Shown: positions 19,488 to 32,756, counted from the first letter of the stretch. The stretch: 64,000 bases of DNA from Pseudomonas sp. PDM15 (GCF_014851565.1 NZ_JACVAA010000005.1:62001-126000), one strand, 5' to 3'. Notes: generated from the sequence alone by a model not told the origin. A program made the numbers and translations.

Positions 19488-22425
19488 ACTCAGCCAGCTG
19501 ATCCTGATCAGCTCCGCCTACCTGCTGCTGCTATTCGGCGTGGCCTGGGTCAGCGAGAAGGGCCTGATCCCGCGCTGGATCATCCGCCACCCGCTGACCT
19601 ACACCCTGTCGCTCGGTGTGTACGCCAGCGCCTGGGCCTTCTACGGCACCGTCGGGCTGGCCTACCAGTACGGCTTCGGCTTCCTCGCCAGCTACCTGGG
19701 GGTGACCGGCGCCTTCCTCCTGGCCCCGGTGCTGCTCTACCCGATCCTGCGCATCACCCGCACCTATCAGCTGTCGTCGCTGGCCGACCTGTTCGCCTTC
19801 CGCTTCCGCAGCACCTGGGCCGGCGTGCTCACCACCCTGTTCATGCTGGTCGGCCTGCTACCGCTGCTGGCATTGCAGATCCAGGCGGTGGCCGACTCCA
19901 TCGGCATCCTCACCCGCGAGCCGCTGCAGGATCGCTTCGCCCTCGGCTTCTGCGCGCTGATCACCCTGTTCACCATCCTCTTCGGCGCACGCCATATCGC
20001 CACCCGCGAAAAGCACGAGGGCCTGGTGTTCGCCATCGCATTCGAATCGGTGGTCAAGCTGGGCGCCCTCGGCGGCATCGGCCTGTACGCCCTGTACGGC
20101 GTGTTCGGCGGCCCCGGCGAACTGGAGCAGTGGCTGCTGCAGAACCAGCATGCGCTGACCACCCTGCACACCCCGCTACAGGAAGGCCCCTGGCGCACCT
20201 TGCTGCTGGTGTTCTTCGCCTCGGCCATCGTCATGCCGCACATGTACCACATGACCTTCACCGAGAATCTCAACCCACGCGCCATCGTCAGCGCCAGCTG
20301 GGGCCTGCCGCTGCTCCTGCTGCTGATGAGCCTGTCGGTACCGCTGATCCTCTGGGCCAGCCTGAAGATCGGCGCCACCACCAACCCGGAATACTTCACC
20401 CTGGGTCTGGGCCTGGCCGTCGGCGACCGCAACCTGGCGTTGCTCGCTTATGTCGGCGGCCTGTCCGCCTCCAGTGGCCTGATCATCGTCAGCACCCTGG
20501 CGCTGTCGGGCATGGCGCTCAACCACCTGGTGCTGCCGCTGTATCAGCCGCCCGCGGAAGGCAATATCTACCGCTGGCTGAAGTGGACGCGCCGCGCGCT
20601 GATCCTCGCCATCATCGCGGCCGCCTACGGCTTCTACCTGTTGCTCGGCGCCGAGCAGGACCTGGCCAACCTCGGCATCGTCGCCTTCGTCGCCACCCTG
20701 CAGTTCCTACCGGGTGTGCTCTCGGTACTGTACTGGCCCACCGCCAACCATCGGGGTTTCATCGCCGGCCTGCTGGCCGGCATCGCCGTGTGGACAGTGA
20801 GCATGCTGGTGCCGCTGGTCAGCAATCTGCAGGGCGTGCACCTGCCGTGGTTCGACATCGTCTACGTGCTCGACGAGAACAGCTGGCACCTGGCCGCCGT
20901 CGGCTCGCTGGCGGCCAACGTGCTGGTGTTCACCCTGGTCTCGCTGTTCACCGAGGGCAGCGACGAGGAGAAGAGCGCCGCCGAAGCCTGCACCGTGGAC
21001 AACGTGCGCCGCCCACAGCGCCGCGAGCTGCTGGCCGGCTCGCCGCAGGAATTCGCATCCGAGCTGGCCAAACCGCTCGGCGCGGTCACCGCGCAGAAGG
21101 AAGTGGAGCGAGCCCTGCGCGACCTGCACCTGCCCTTCGACGAGCGCCGCCCCTACGCCCTGCGCCGCCTGCGCGACCGCCTCGAGGCCAACCTGTCCGG
21201 CCTGATGGGCCCGAGCGTGGCCCAGGACATGGTCGAGACCTTCCTGCCCTACAAGTCCGGCAGCGAGGCCTACGTCAGCGAGGACATCCATTTCATCGAG
21301 AGCCGCCTGGAGGATTACCAGTCGCGCCTCACCGGCCTGGCCGCCGAGCTGGACGCCCTGCGCCGCTTCCACCGCCAGACCCTGCAGGAACTGCCGATGG
21401 GCGTGTGCTCCCTGGCCAAGGACCAGGAGGTGCTGATGTGGAACCGCGCCATGGAGGAGCTGACCGACATCAGCGCGCAACAGGTGGTCGGCTCGCGCCT
21501 GCTCAGCCTGGACGAACCCTGGCGCAGCCTGCTCAAGGACTTCATCGAGCAGGGCGAGGAACACCTGCACAAACAGCATTTGGCGCTGGATGGCGAAGTG
21601 CGCTGGCTCAACCTGCACAAGGCCGCCATCGACGAGCCGCTGGCCCCGGGCAACAGCGGCCTGGTGTTGCTGGTCGAGGACGTTACCGAGACCCGCGTGC
21701 TGGAAGACCAGCTGGTGCACTCCGAGCGCCTGGCCAGCATCGGACGCCTGGCCGCCGGCGTGGCCCACGAGATCGGCAACCCGGTCACCGGCATCGCCTG
21801 CCTGGCGCAGAACCTGCGCGAGGAACGCGAGGGCGACGAGGAAGTGGACGAGCTGAGCACGCAGATCCTCGACCAGACCAAGCGCATCTCGCGCATCGTC
21901 CAGTCGCTGATGAACTTCGCCCATGCCGGCCAGCAGCAGCGCGCCGAGTATCCGGTGAGCCTGGCCGACGTGGCACAGGACGCCATCGGCCTGCTGTCGC
22001 TGAACCGCAACAGCACCGAGGTGCAGTTCTTCAACCTGTGCGATCCCGACCATCTGGCCAAGGGCGACCCGCAGCGCCTGGCCCAGGTGCTGATCAACCT
22101 GCTGTCCAATGCCCGCGATGCCTCGCCGGTCGGCGGCGCCATCCGGGTGACCAGCGAGGCCACGGAGCAGAGCGTGGAACTGATAGTCGAAGATGAAGGC
22201 ACGGGCATTCCGCAGGCGATCATGGACCGCCTGTTCGAGCCCTTCTTCACCACCAAGGATCCGGGCAAGGGCACCGGTTTGGGGCTCGCGCTGGTCTATT
22301 CGATCGTGGAAGAGCATTATGGGCAGATCACCATCGACAGCCCGGCCGACCCCGAACGCCAGCGCGGAACTCGATTCCGCGTTACCCTGCCGCGCTATGT
22401 CGAAGCGACGTCCGTAGCGACCTGA
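19471..22425 (+). CDS. cbrA: CbrA sensor kinase/transporter
   Basis: A 984-residue hybrid protein. Residues about 1-500 form a sodium/solute symporter (SLC5-like) with around 13 helices; a STAC-like linker follows, then a PAS domain (about 620-740), a HisKA domain with phosphoacceptor His766 in AAGVAHEIGNPVTGI, and HATPase motifs (NLLSNARDASP, VEDEGTGIP, GKGTGLGLALV). CbrA senses the carbon/nitrogen balance and phosphorylates CbrB; P. putida CbrA also transports histidine. It overlaps cbrX and precedes cbrB by 71 nt. Confidence 0.97.
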   Translation: MPTSFELSQLILISSAYLLLLFGVAWVSEKGLIPRWIIRHPLTYTLSLGVYASAWAFYGTVGLAYQYGFGFLASYLGVTGAFLLAPVLLYPILRITRTYQLSSLADLFAFRFRSTWAGVLTTLFMLVGLLPLLALQIQAVADSIGILTREPLQDRFALGFCALITLFTILFGARHIATREKHEGLVFAIAFESVVKLGALGGIGLYALYGVFGGPGELEQWLLQNQHALTTLHTPLQEGPWRTLLLVFFASAIVMPHMYHMTFTENLNPRAIVSASWGLPLLLLLMSLSVPLILWASLKIGATTNPEYFTLGLGLAVGDRNLALLAYVGGLSASSGLIIVSTLALSGMALNHLVLPLYQPPAEGNIYRWLKWTRRALILAIIAAAYGFYLLLGAEQDLANLGIVAFVATLQFLPGVLSVLYWPTANHRGFIAGLLAGIAVWTVSMLVPLVSNLQGVHLPWFDIVYVLDENSWHLAAVGSLAANVLVFTLVSLFTEGSDEEKSAAEACTVDNVRRPQRRELLAGSPQEFASELAKPLGAVTAQKEVERALRDLHLPFDERRPYALRRLRDRLEANLSGLMGPSVAQDMVETFLPYKSGSEAYVSEDIHFIESRLEDYQSRLTGLAAELDALRRFHRQTLQELPMGVCSLAKDQEVLMWNRAMEELTDISAQQVVGSRLLSLDEPWRSLLKDFIEQGEEHLHKQHLALDGEVRWLNLHKAAIDEPLAPGNSGLVLLVEDVTETRVLEDQLVHSERLASIGRLAAGVAHEIGNPVTGIACLAQNLREEREGDEEVDELSTQILDQTKRISRIVQSLMNFAHAGQQQRAEYPVSLADVAQDAIGLLSLNRNSTEVQFFNLCDPDHLAKGDPQRLAQVLINLLSNARDASPVGGAIRVTSEATEQSVELIVEDEGTGIPQAIMDRLFEPFFTTKDPGKGTGLGLALVYSIVEEHYGQITIDSPADPERQRGTRFRVTLPRYVEATSVAT

Positions 22426-22496
22426 GTAGTGACCTAGAACCGCCGAGAGCCCGTGAAGCGCCCCGCGCGGATTCGGAGACCGTCGAGAGAGAATCA

Positions 22497-23915
<1,419 letters not shown>

Positions 23916-23959
23916 GCCTGCTGCGCGGAGACAGAGCTGCGGGCGGATGGTTCCGCAGC

Positions 23960-23987
23960 TGTTACCCCGATCAAACATCGCGTAACA
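23960..23987 (+). promoter_or_regulatory. Probable CbrB upstream activating site for crcZ
   Basis: TGTTAC and GTAACA form an inverted pair separated by 16 bases, about 100 nt upstream of the crcZ sigma-54 promoter. A further GTAAC occurs at 24004. CbrB is known to bind TGTTAC/GTAACA half-sites in crcZ promoters; use of these copies is inferred. The site overlaps the foot of the cbrB terminator. Confidence 0.65.
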
Positions 23988-24025
23988 AAAGCCGGGTTCA
24001 TCGGTAACGAGAACCCGGCTTTTTT
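23987..24025 (+). terminator. Intrinsic terminator of cbrB
   Basis: GCCGGGTTC (23991-23999) pairs with GAACCCGGC (24011-24019) across an 11-base loop, flanked by AAAA and a T6 tract. It ends the cbrXAB transcript 76 nt after the cbrB stop. Confidence 0.92.
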
Positions 24026-24084
24026 ATGTCTCCTCATTGCCGCCGATATCGCTAACCCCTTGAAAAACAAGGACTCGCAAAAAC

Positions 24085-24100
24085 TGGCACGGCTTCTGCT
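24085..24100 (+). promoter_or_regulatory. crcZ: Sigma-54 promoter of crcZ
   Basis: TGGCAC-GGCTT-CTGCT has the invariant GG (24086-24087) and GC (24098-24099) separated by 10 bases, the -24/-12 pattern of RpoN promoters. Transcription should begin about 12 bases on, near G24110. Confidence 0.88.
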
Positions 24101-24109
24101 TTATCTCTG

Positions 24110-24465
24110 GCACAACAACAATAAAAAACGTTTCAAGCTTCAATAATAAAAACAATACAGAACGACTCCAGCACAACAAAAACAATAACGCGGAGGCGCA
24201 GCTAACTGATTCTTTTGGAGAGGATGTGCCTTTGGGGTTCGCCCCACGACCAGGCTGAGAACAACAAAAACTGCACTAAAGCAGAGCCTGTACTGGTTGG
24301 GTCACGGAAAGACCACGGCAATATCAGCATCCAAAGCAATCCGTTTGCTCCTGGTACCCAGCTTGGGATACCTAAAACGGGCCTACAACAAAAACAACAG
24401 GCCCGACACAATAACAAAAACAAAGCACGCACCTATTTGGGGGGGAGCCTCGGCTCCCCCAGTCG
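24110..24465 (+). ncRNA. crcZ: CrcZ small RNA (Hfq/Crc antagonist)
   Basis: An untranslated, AT-rich stretch between cbrB and pcnB, the site of crcZ in all pseudomonads. It carries six A-rich CA motifs of the AAnAAnAA type at about 24114, 24142, 24174, 24260, 24387 and 24410, which bind the distal face of Hfq with Crc and so relieve catabolite repression. One motif (24387-24398) sits in the loop of a hairpin formed by GGGCCT and AGGCCC. A hairpin GGGGGAGCC/GGCTCCCCC (24441-24460) closes it; there is no clear T-tract, so the 3' end is approximate. The start is set from the sigma-54 promoter. About 356 nt, similar to the P. putida RNA. Confidence 0.9.
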
Positions 24466-24588
24466 CTTCACCCCTCTCGCCTTCCCCAGCCTGCCTTCTC
24501 CACCATTCTTCTTCCCAATGCTAGAATCCGCGCCAATCGTGCGGTTACCGGCATTTCCGGCCGCTTATTCCTGCAAACAGTGCCTCTC

Positions 24589-25998
24589 ATGCTGAAAAAG
24601 CTGTTCAAGTCCCTTCGTTCGCCGCTCAAGCGCCAAGCCCGTCCTCGCAGCACGCCTGAAGTGCTCGGCCCCCGCCAGCATTCGCTGCAGCGTGGCCAGT
24701 TCAGCCGCAATGCGGTGGGCGTGGTGGATCGTCTGCAGAAGGCCGGCTACCAGGCCTATCTGGTGGGCGGCTGCGTTCGCGACCTGCTGATCGGCGTGCA
24801 GCCGAAGGACTTCGACGTGGCCACCAGCGCCACCCCCGAGCAGGTGCGCGCCGAGTTCCGCAATGCACGGGTGATCGGCCGCCGCTTCAAGCTGGCCCAT
24901 GTGCACTTCGGCCGCGAGATCATCGAAGTGGCCACCTTCCGCAGCAATCACCCGCAGGGCGATGACGAGGAAGACAGCCACCAGTCGGCACGCCACGAGA
25001 GCGGCCGCATCCTGCGCGACAACGTCTACGGCACCCTGGAGAGCGACGCCCAGCGCCGCGACTTCACCATCAACGCCCTGTATTTCGACGTCAGCGGCGA
25101 GCGCGTGCTGGACTACGCCCACGGCGTGCACGACATCCGCAACCGCCTGATCCGCCTGATCGGCGACCCCGAGCAGCGCTATCTGGAAGACCCGGTGCGC
25201 ATGCTGCGTGCCGTGCGCTTCGCCGCCAAGCTCGGCTTCGAGATCGAGAAGCACAGCGCCGCGCCGATCCGCCGCCTGGCGCCGATGCTGCGCGACATTC
25301 CGGCCGCACGCCTGTTCGAGGAAGTGCTCAAGCTGTTCCTCGCCGGCCGCGCCGAGCGCACCTTTGAGCTGCTGGTCGAGTACGACCTGTTCGCCCCGCT
25401 GTTCCCGGCCAGCGCCAAGGCCCTGGAGCGCGACCCGGAGTACGCCGGCGACCTGATCCGTCAGGCCCTGGCCAATACCGACGAGCGCATCGCCCTGGGC
25501 AAGCCGGTGACGCCTGCCTTCCTCTTCGCCGCCCTGCTTTGGCCGGCCATTCCGGCCCGCGCGGCGCAACTGCAGGCGCGCGGCATGCCGCCGATCCCGG
25601 CCATGCAGGAGGCGGCACACGACCTGATCGTCGAGCAGTGCAAGCGCATCGCCATTCCCAAGCGCTTCACCATCCCGATCCGCGAGATCTGGGACATGCA
25701 GGAACGCCTGCCGCGCCGCCAAGGCAAGCGCGCCGACCTGCTGCTGGAGAATCCGCGCTTCCGCGCAGGCTACGACTTCCTGCTCCTGCGCGAAGACGCC
25801 GGCGAGCAGACCGATGGCCTCGGCGACTGGTGGACCGACTACCAGGACGCCAGCGACAGCGAGCGCCGCAGCATGATCCGCGAGCTCGGCAATCGCCAGG
25901 AAGAAGACGGCGAAGGCGGCGCTCCGGCGCGCAAACGCCGGCGCGGCGGGCGCAACCGTCGCCGCGGACCGCGCAGCGAAGCCCCGGCCGGCGAATAA
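24589..25998 (+). CDS. pcnB: Poly(A) polymerase I
   Basis: A 469-residue class II nucleotidyltransferase. The catalytic motif is LVGGCVRDLLIG with Asp74 and Asp76 in PKDFDVATSATP; the neck RFAAKLGF and the basic C-terminal tail (KRRRGGRNRRRG) that contacts RNA are visible. It adds 3' poly(A) tails that promote RNA decay. I use ATG at 24589 (MLKKLFKS, the family start); a GTG three codons earlier is possible. Its stop is directly followed by the folK start. Confidence 0.96.
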   Translation: MLKKLFKSLRSPLKRQARPRSTPEVLGPRQHSLQRGQFSRNAVGVVDRLQKAGYQAYLVGGCVRDLLIGVQPKDFDVATSATPEQVRAEFRNARVIGRRFKLAHVHFGREIIEVATFRSNHPQGDDEEDSHQSARHESGRILRDNVYGTLESDAQRRDFTINALYFDVSGERVLDYAHGVHDIRNRLIRLIGDPEQRYLEDPVRMLRAVRFAAKLGFEIEKHSAAPIRRLAPMLRDIPAARLFEEVLKLFLAGRAERTFELLVEYDLFAPLFPASAKALERDPEYAGDLIRQALANTDERIALGKPVTPAFLFAALLWPAIPARAAQLQARGMPPIPAMQEAAHDLIVEQCKRIAIPKRFTIPIREIWDMQERLPRRQGKRADLLLENPRFRAGYDFLLLREDAGEQTDGLGDWWTDYQDASDSERRSMIRELGNRQEEDGEGGAPARKRRRGGRNRRRGPRSEAPAGE

Positions 25999-26478
25999 GT
26001 GGAACGGGTCTATATCGGCCTCGGCAGCAACCTGGCCGAGCCGCACCAGCAGCTGCGGGCCGCGCTCGCAGCCGTCGCCGAGCTGCCGCACAGCAATCTG
26101 GTCGCCACTTCCTCCTTTTATGCCAGCGACCCGCTGGGTCCCTCGGACCAGCCGCGCTACGTCAATGCCGTGGCCGCGCTGGATACCGAACTGGCACCGC
26201 TGCAGCTGCTCGACGCCCTGCAACGCATCGAACTGGAGCAGGGCCGCGTGCGCAAGGCCGAGCGCTGGGGGCCACGCACCCTGGACCTGGACATCCTGCT
26301 ATTCGGCTCGCGCATCCTCGCCGAGGAGCGCCTGACCGTGCCGCACTACCACATGCATGCGCGCGCCTTCGTCCTCTACCCGCTGGCCGAGATTGCCCCG
26401 CAGCTGCAGCTGCCCGACGGGCGCAGCCTGGAGCAGCTGCTGGCCGCCTGCCCCTACGAGGGGCTGGAGCGCCTGTAA
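25999..26478 (+). CDS. folK: 6-hydroxymethyl-7,8-dihydropterin pyrophosphokinase
   Basis: A 159-residue HPPK of folate synthesis that transfers pyrophosphate from ATP to hydroxymethyl-dihydropterin. Signatures are YIGLGSNL at the start and RWGPRTLDLDILLFG. The start is GTG immediately after the pcnB TAA, so translation is probably coupled. Next is panB after a 173-nt gap. Confidence 0.95.
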   Translation: MERVYIGLGSNLAEPHQQLRAALAAVAELPHSNLVATSSFYASDPLGPSDQPRYVNAVAALDTELAPLQLLDALQRIELEQGRVRKAERWGPRTLDLDILLFGSRILAEERLTVPHYHMHARAFVLYPLAEIAPQLQLPDGRSLEQLLAACPYEGLERL

Positions 26479-26651
26479 GCGCAGCGCCGGTAACGCCGTA
26501 ACAGCGCGGTAACACCCGTGATTGACTTCACGCCCCCCCATCGGGACTATAGGCGTCCCGTTGCCCCGAGGCGGTGCAGAGAGTGCCGTCCAAGAGGCCC
26601 AGAGCAGGCGCCACAAGTGCCGTATCCGGCCCGCTGATGAGGAATCTCCAA

Positions 26652-27452
26652 ATGCCTGATGTAACCGTAAGCACCCTGCTGGGCCTGAAGCAGAAGGGCG
26701 AGAAGATCGCCATGCTCACCGCCTACGACGCCACCTTCGCCCAGGCAGCCTGCCAGGCCGGTGTGGAAGTGCTGCTGGTGGGAGACTCCCTGGGTATGGT
26801 CCTGCAAGGCCACGACAGCACCCTGCCGGTGTCGCTGGCCGACATGGCCTACCACACCGCCGCAGTGAAGCGCGGCAACCAGGGCGCGCTGATCCTCGCC
26901 GACCTGCCGTTCATGGCCTACGCCACCCTGGAACAGACCTTCGCCAGCAGCGCCGCTCTGATGCAGGCCGGCGCCCACATGATCAAGCTGGAAGGCGCGA
27001 GCTGGCTGGCCGAGCCGGTCCGCCAGCTGGCCGAGCGCGGCGTGCCGGTGTGTGCCCATCTGGGCCTGACGCCGCAGGCGGTCAACGTATTCGGCGGTTA
27101 CAAGGTGCAGGGCCGCGGTGATGCCGCAGCGCGCCAGCTGCGCGCCGACGCCATGGCCCTGGAACAGGCCGGTGCCGCCATGCTCCTGCTCGAGTGCGTG
27201 CCCAGCGAACTGGCCGCCGAAATCAGCCAGTCGGTGAAGATCCCGGTGATCGGCATCGGCGCAGGCGCAGCCACCGACGGCCAGGTACTGGTGATGCACG
27301 ACATGCTCGGCCTGTCCCTGACCGGCCGCGCACCGAAGTTCGTGAAGAATTTCATGGAAGGCCAGCCCAGCGTCCAGGCCGCCTTCGCCGCCTATGTACG
27401 CGCAGTGAAGGACGTCAGCTTCCCCGCCGAGGAACACGGATTCTCCGCATGA
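26652..27452 (+). CDS. panB: 3-methyl-2-oxobutanoate hydroxymethyltransferase
   Basis: A 266-residue TIM-barrel enzyme that adds a hydroxymethyl group from methylene-THF to ketoisovalerate, the first pantothenate step. [18 protein letters not shown] holds metal and substrate residues, and [11 protein letters not shown] is typical. ATG at 26652 has GAGGAAT upstream. The stop overlaps the panC start (ATGA). Confidence 0.97.
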   Translation: MPDVTVSTLLGLKQKGEKIAMLTAYDATFAQAACQAGVEVLLVGDSLGMVLQGHDSTLPVSLADMAYHTAAVKRGNQGALILADLPFMAYATLEQTFASSAALMQAGAHMIKLEGASWLAEPVRQLAERGVPVCAHLGLTPQAVNVFGGYKVQGRGDAAARQLRADAMALEQAGAAMLLLECVPSELAAEISQSVKIPVIGIGAGAATDGQVLVMHDMLGLSLTGRAPKFVKNFMEGQPSVQAAFAAYVRAVKDVSFPAEEHGFSA

Positions 27453-28297
27453 ACACCGTCAAGACCGTACTGGAACTGCGCGCCGCCGTGGCGCGCGCGC
27501 GTGGCGAGGGCAAGCGCATCGCCTTCGTGCCGACCATGGGCAACCTGCACGAAGGCCACGTGGCCCTGGTGGAGAAGGCCGGCCAGCGCGCCGACTTCGT
27601 GGTCGCCAGCATCTTCGTCAACCCGCTGCAGTTCGGCCCTAGCGAAGACCTGGCCAAGTACCCGCGCACCCTGGCCGCCGACCAGGAGAAATTGGTCGCC
27701 GCCGGTTGCCACCTACTGTTCCACCCGGACGTTGAGGAGATGTATCCCCACGGCCAGGACGGCCAGACTCGCGTCGGCGTGCCGGGTGTCTCCGAGGGCC
27801 TTTGCGGCGCCAGCCGCCCCGGCCACTTCGAGGGCGTGGCCACGGTGGTGACCAAGCTGTTCAATATGGTCCAGCCGGACCTCGCCGTGTTCGGCGAGAA
27901 GGACTTCCAGCAACTGGCGGTGATCCGCACCCTGGTGCGCGACCTGAATATGCCGGTGCAGATCATTGGCGAGCCAACCGTGCGCGCCGAGGACGGCCTG
28001 GCCCTGTCGTCGCGCAACGGCTACCTGAGCGCCGAGCAGCGCGATGCCGCGCCAGCCCTGTATCGCACCCTGCAGCAGTTGGCCGAGGCCATCCGCGCCG
28101 GTGGCCGTGACTTCGCCCAACTGATCGAGCGCGGTCAGGCCAGCCTGGCCAGTGCCGGCTTCCGCCCCGACTACCTGGAGATTCGCGAAGCGCTGAGCCT
28201 GCGTCCGGCCCAGGCCGACGACCGCCAACTGGTGATCCTGGGCGCCGCCTTCATGGGCAACACGCGCCTGATCGATAACCTGACGCTCGAGCTGTAA
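27449..28297 (+). CDS. panC: Pantothenate synthetase
   Basis: A 282-residue ATP-dependent ligase joining pantoate and beta-alanine. HIGH motif is MGNLHEGH and the KMSKS equivalent is [15 protein letters not shown] is also conserved. The ATG overlaps the panB stop by 4 nt. A hairpin follows before panD. Confidence 0.97.
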   Translation: MNTVKTVLELRAAVARARGEGKRIAFVPTMGNLHEGHVALVEKAGQRADFVVASIFVNPLQFGPSEDLAKYPRTLAADQEKLVAAGCHLLFHPDVEEMYPHGQDGQTRVGVPGVSEGLCGASRPGHFEGVATVVTKLFNMVQPDLAVFGEKDFQQLAVIRTLVRDLNMPVQIIGEPTVRAEDGLALSSRNGYLSAEQRDAAPALYRTLQQLAEAIRAGGRDFAQLIERGQASLASAGFRPDYLEIREALSLRPAQADDRQLVILGAAFMGNTRLIDNLTLEL

Positions 28298-28317
28298 CCC
28301 GCACATCGCCTGGTCTT

Positions 28318-28335
28318 GAACCCCCTCGGGGGTTC
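28318..28335 (+). other. Hairpin between panC and panD
   Basis: GAACCCCC and GGGGGTTC pair across TC, 20 nt after the panC stop, with no T-tract. It may shape decay or expression of the pan transcript; not called a terminator. Confidence 0.5.
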
Positions 28336-28377
28336 GGGCACACTCTGCCGCCGCCGTATTCCGAGAGGGAAATAGTC

Positions 28378-28758
28378 ATGCACGCCATCATGCTCAAGGC
28401 CAAGCTGCACCGCGCCATCGTCACCCATGCGGTGCTCGACTATGAAGGCTCCTGCGCCATCGACGGCGAGTGGCTGGACCTGTCCGGCATTCGCGAGTAC
28501 GAGCAGATCCAGATCTACAACATCGACAACGGCGAACGCTTCACCACCTACGCCATCCGCGGCGAGGAAGGCTCGAAGATCATCTCGGTCAACGGCGCTG
28601 CCGCGCACAAGGCCGGCGTCGGTCACCGCGTGATCATCTGCGCCTACGCCCACTACAGCGAGGCCGAGCTGGCCAACTTCCAACCCCGCGTGCTGTACAT
28701 GGGTGCCGATGGCGAACTGAGCCACACCAGCAACGCGATTCCCGTGCAAGTCGCCTGA
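28378..28758 (+). CDS. panD: Aspartate 1-decarboxylase (proenzyme)
   Basis: A 126-residue pyruvoyl enzyme that makes beta-alanine from aspartate. The self-cleavage site is Gly24-Ser25 in DYEGSCAID; Ser25 becomes the pyruvoyl group. Length and sequence are ordinary. It completes panBCD and is followed by a strong terminator. Confidence 0.97.
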   Translation: MHAIMLKAKLHRAIVTHAVLDYEGSCAIDGEWLDLSGIREYEQIQIYNIDNGERFTTYAIRGEEGSKIISVNGAAAHKAGVGHRVIICAYAHYSEAELANFQPRVLYMGADGELSHTSNAIPVQVA

Positions 28759-28782
28759 ACGGGTCGCGTCCCGCTACACTCC

Positions 28783-28806
28783 AAGCCCGGAATCTCCGGG
28801 CTTTTT
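28783..28806 (+). terminator. Intrinsic terminator after panD
   Basis: AAGCCCGG/CCGGGCTT stem with a 5-base loop and T5. It ends the pan transcript; pgi begins 38 nt later. Confidence 0.9.
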
Positions 28807-28844
28807 AATGCCCGAAACGCCGCATAACAAGGAAATTGCCACCC

Positions 28845-30509
28845 ATGGCGTACTACCAGCAACCGCTCGACGTCACCACCCTGCCCGCCTGGCAGGCCCT
28901 GCGCCAACACCGCCAGGCCATGCAGGACTTCAGCATGCGCGACGCATTCGCCAGCGACGCCAAGCGTTTCGAGCGCTTCTCCATGAGCACCAGCGGTATC
29001 TTCCTCGACTATTCGAAGAACCTGCTCAGCGAGGAGACCCGCACGCTGCTGGTCAACCTGGCCAAGGAAGCCGGTCTGCAGGAGGCCATCGAGGCCCTGT
29101 TCAACGGCGAACGAGTCAACTCTTCGGAAGATCGCCCGGCCCTGCACACCGCCCTGCGCCGCCCCATCGGCGACTGCGTCATGGTCGACGGCGCCAACGT
29201 GATGCCGGACGTGCACCGCGTACTCAACCAGATGACCGACATCGTCGGGCGCATCCACAGCAACCTGTGGCGCGGCTACAGCGAGAAGACCATCACCGAC
29301 GTGGTCAACATCGGTATCGGCGGCTCCTTCCTCGGCCCGCAACTGGTCTCCGAGGCGCTGCTGCCGTTCACCCAGCACGGCGTGCGCTGCCACTACCTGG
29401 CCAACATCGACGGCAGCGAGTTCCATGAACTGGCCGCCAAGCTGAACGCCGAAACCACCCTGTTCATCGTCTCGTCGAAATCCTTCGGCACCCTGGAAAC
29501 CCTGAAGAACGCCCAGGCCGCCCGCTCCTGGTACCTGGCCCGTGGCGGCACGGAGGAGAAGCTGTACCGTCACTTCATCGCCGTCACCAGTAACAACCAG
29601 GCGGCCATCGAGTTCGGCATCCGAGAGAAGAACATCTTCCCGATGTGGGATTGGGTCGGCGGGCGCTACTCGCTGTGGTCGGCCATCGGCCTGCCGATTG
29701 CCTTGGCCATCGGCATGTCCAACTTCAAGGAGCTGCTGTCCGGCGCCTACAGCATGGACAACCATTTCCGCAGCACCAGCTTCGACAAGAACATGCCGGT
29801 GCTGCTGGCCCTGCTCGGCGTCTGGTACGGCAACTTCTGGGGCGCCCAGAGCCACGCCATCCTGCCGTACGACCACTACCTGCGGAACATCACCAAGCAC
29901 CTGCAGCAGCTGGACATGGAGTCCAACGGCAAGAGCGTGCGCCAGGACGGCAGCCCGGTGAGCGTCGAGACCGGCCCGGTGATCTGGGGCGGCGTCGGCT
30001 GCAACGGCCAGCATGCCTACCACCAGCTGCTGCACCAGGGCACCCCGCTGATTCCGGCCGACTTCATCGTGCCGGTGGTCAGCTACAACCCGGTGGCCGA
30101 CCATCACCAGTGGCTGTACGCCAACTGCCTGTCGCAGAGCCAGGCGCTGATGCTCGGCAAGTGTCGCAACGAGGCCGAGGCCGAACTGCGCGCCAAGGGC
30201 CTGGGCGAGGACGAAGTGCAACGCCTGGCGCCGCACAAGGTGATCCCCGGCAACCGCCCGAGCAACACCCTGGTGCTTGAGCGCATCAGCCCGCGGCGCC
30301 TCGGCGCGCTGGTGGCGATGTATGAGCACAAGGTGTTCGTGCAGAGCGTGATCTGGGGAATCAACGCCTTCGACCAGTGGGGCGTGGAGCTGGGCAAGGA
30401 CCTCGGCAAGGGCGTCTACCAGCGCCTCACCGCCTGGGATGCGGCGCCGGCCGAGGACGCCTCGACCCAGGGCCTGATCGACTTCTTCCGCGGTCGTCAC
30501 CGCGGCTGA
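28845..30509 (+). CDS. pgi: Glucose-6-phosphate isomerase
   Basis: A 554-residue enzyme interconverting glucose 6-phosphate and fructose 6-phosphate. Signature stretches are [25 protein letters not shown] and the C-terminal [12 protein letters not shown]. The ATG at 28845 follows AAGGAAA; a TTG three codons earlier is less likely. pgi stands alone between two terminators. Confidence 0.97.
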   Translation: MAYYQQPLDVTTLPAWQALRQHRQAMQDFSMRDAFASDAKRFERFSMSTSGIFLDYSKNLLSEETRTLLVNLAKEAGLQEAIEALFNGERVNSSEDRPALHTALRRPIGDCVMVDGANVMPDVHRVLNQMTDIVGRIHSNLWRGYSEKTITDVVNIGIGGSFLGPQLVSEALLPFTQHGVRCHYLANIDGSEFHELAAKLNAETTLFIVSSKSFGTLETLKNAQAARSWYLARGGTEEKLYRHFIAVTSNNQAAIEFGIREKNIFPMWDWVGGRYSLWSAIGLPIALAIGMSNFKELLSGAYSMDNHFRSTSFDKNMPVLLALLGVWYGNFWGAQSHAILPYDHYLRNITKHLQQLDMESNGKSVRQDGSPVSVETGPVIWGGVGCNGQHAYHQLLHQGTPLIPADFIVPVVSYNPVADHHQWLYANCLSQSQALMLGKCRNEAEAELRAKGLGEDEVQRLAPHKVIPGNRPSNTLVLERISPRRLGALVAMYEHKVFVQSVIWGINAFDQWGVELGKDLGKGVYQRLTAWDAAPAEDASTQGLIDFFRGRHRG

Positions 30510-30521
30510 GGCGCGCCGCCA

Positions 30522-30549
30522 GTCGCCGGGCGCAACGCCCGGCGACCGT
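30522..30549 (+). terminator. Probable terminator after pgi
   Basis: An 11-bp stem GTCGCCGGGCG/CGCCCGGCGAC with loop CAA, then a short T-tract (CGTTT), 12 nt past the pgi stop. Confidence 0.65.
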
Positions 30550-30735
30550 TTCTGCCACCGCCAGCCGGCCCTCCCCGCACTGCTATCGTTAGCGCCGCCG
30601 GCGCCAGCCCGGAACTGCCTTCCCGGTCGATTGCCGAACCTACAAGGGCGGCCTGCGCGCTCGCGCACACCATGCCTGAACGCCGAGGCTTGAACCGAGC
30701 AGATGCTTGGTACACCCTAGCCGGCATCGTGGATC

Positions 30736-30750
30736 AACAACAAGACAAGG
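30736..30750 (+). promoter_or_regulatory. CA motif and ribosome-binding site of acsB (Hfq/Crc target)
   Basis: AACAACAA (30736-30743) is an AAnAAnAA motif lying just upstream of the AAGG ribosome-binding site and 15 nt before the ATG. Hfq and Crc bind such motifs to block translation, and acetyl-CoA synthetase is a known Crc-regulated gene in pseudomonads. Binding here is inferred. Confidence 0.65.
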
Positions 30751-30758
30751 ACCCCGCC

Positions 30759-32696
<1,938 letters not shown>

Positions 32697-32710
32697 AATC
32701 GCGGCACACT

Positions 32711-32732
32711 GTGGGAGCCACCCGGCTCCCGC
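32711..32732. repeat. REP-like hairpin after acsB
   Basis: GGGAGCC pairs with GGCTCCC across ACCC, preceded by a TGTG. It looks like an isolated member of the short palindromic repeats common in pseudomonads, but only one copy is present here, so it could instead be a processing stem. Confidence 0.4.
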
Positions 32733-32756
32733 TCTCCGCTGTCGTAGAGTCGCTCC

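Noticed and set aside
24215-24595. Short open frames within the crcZ region
   Set aside because: They lack ribosome-binding sites and biased codon use; the CA motifs and sigma-54 promoter indicate a non-coding RNA.
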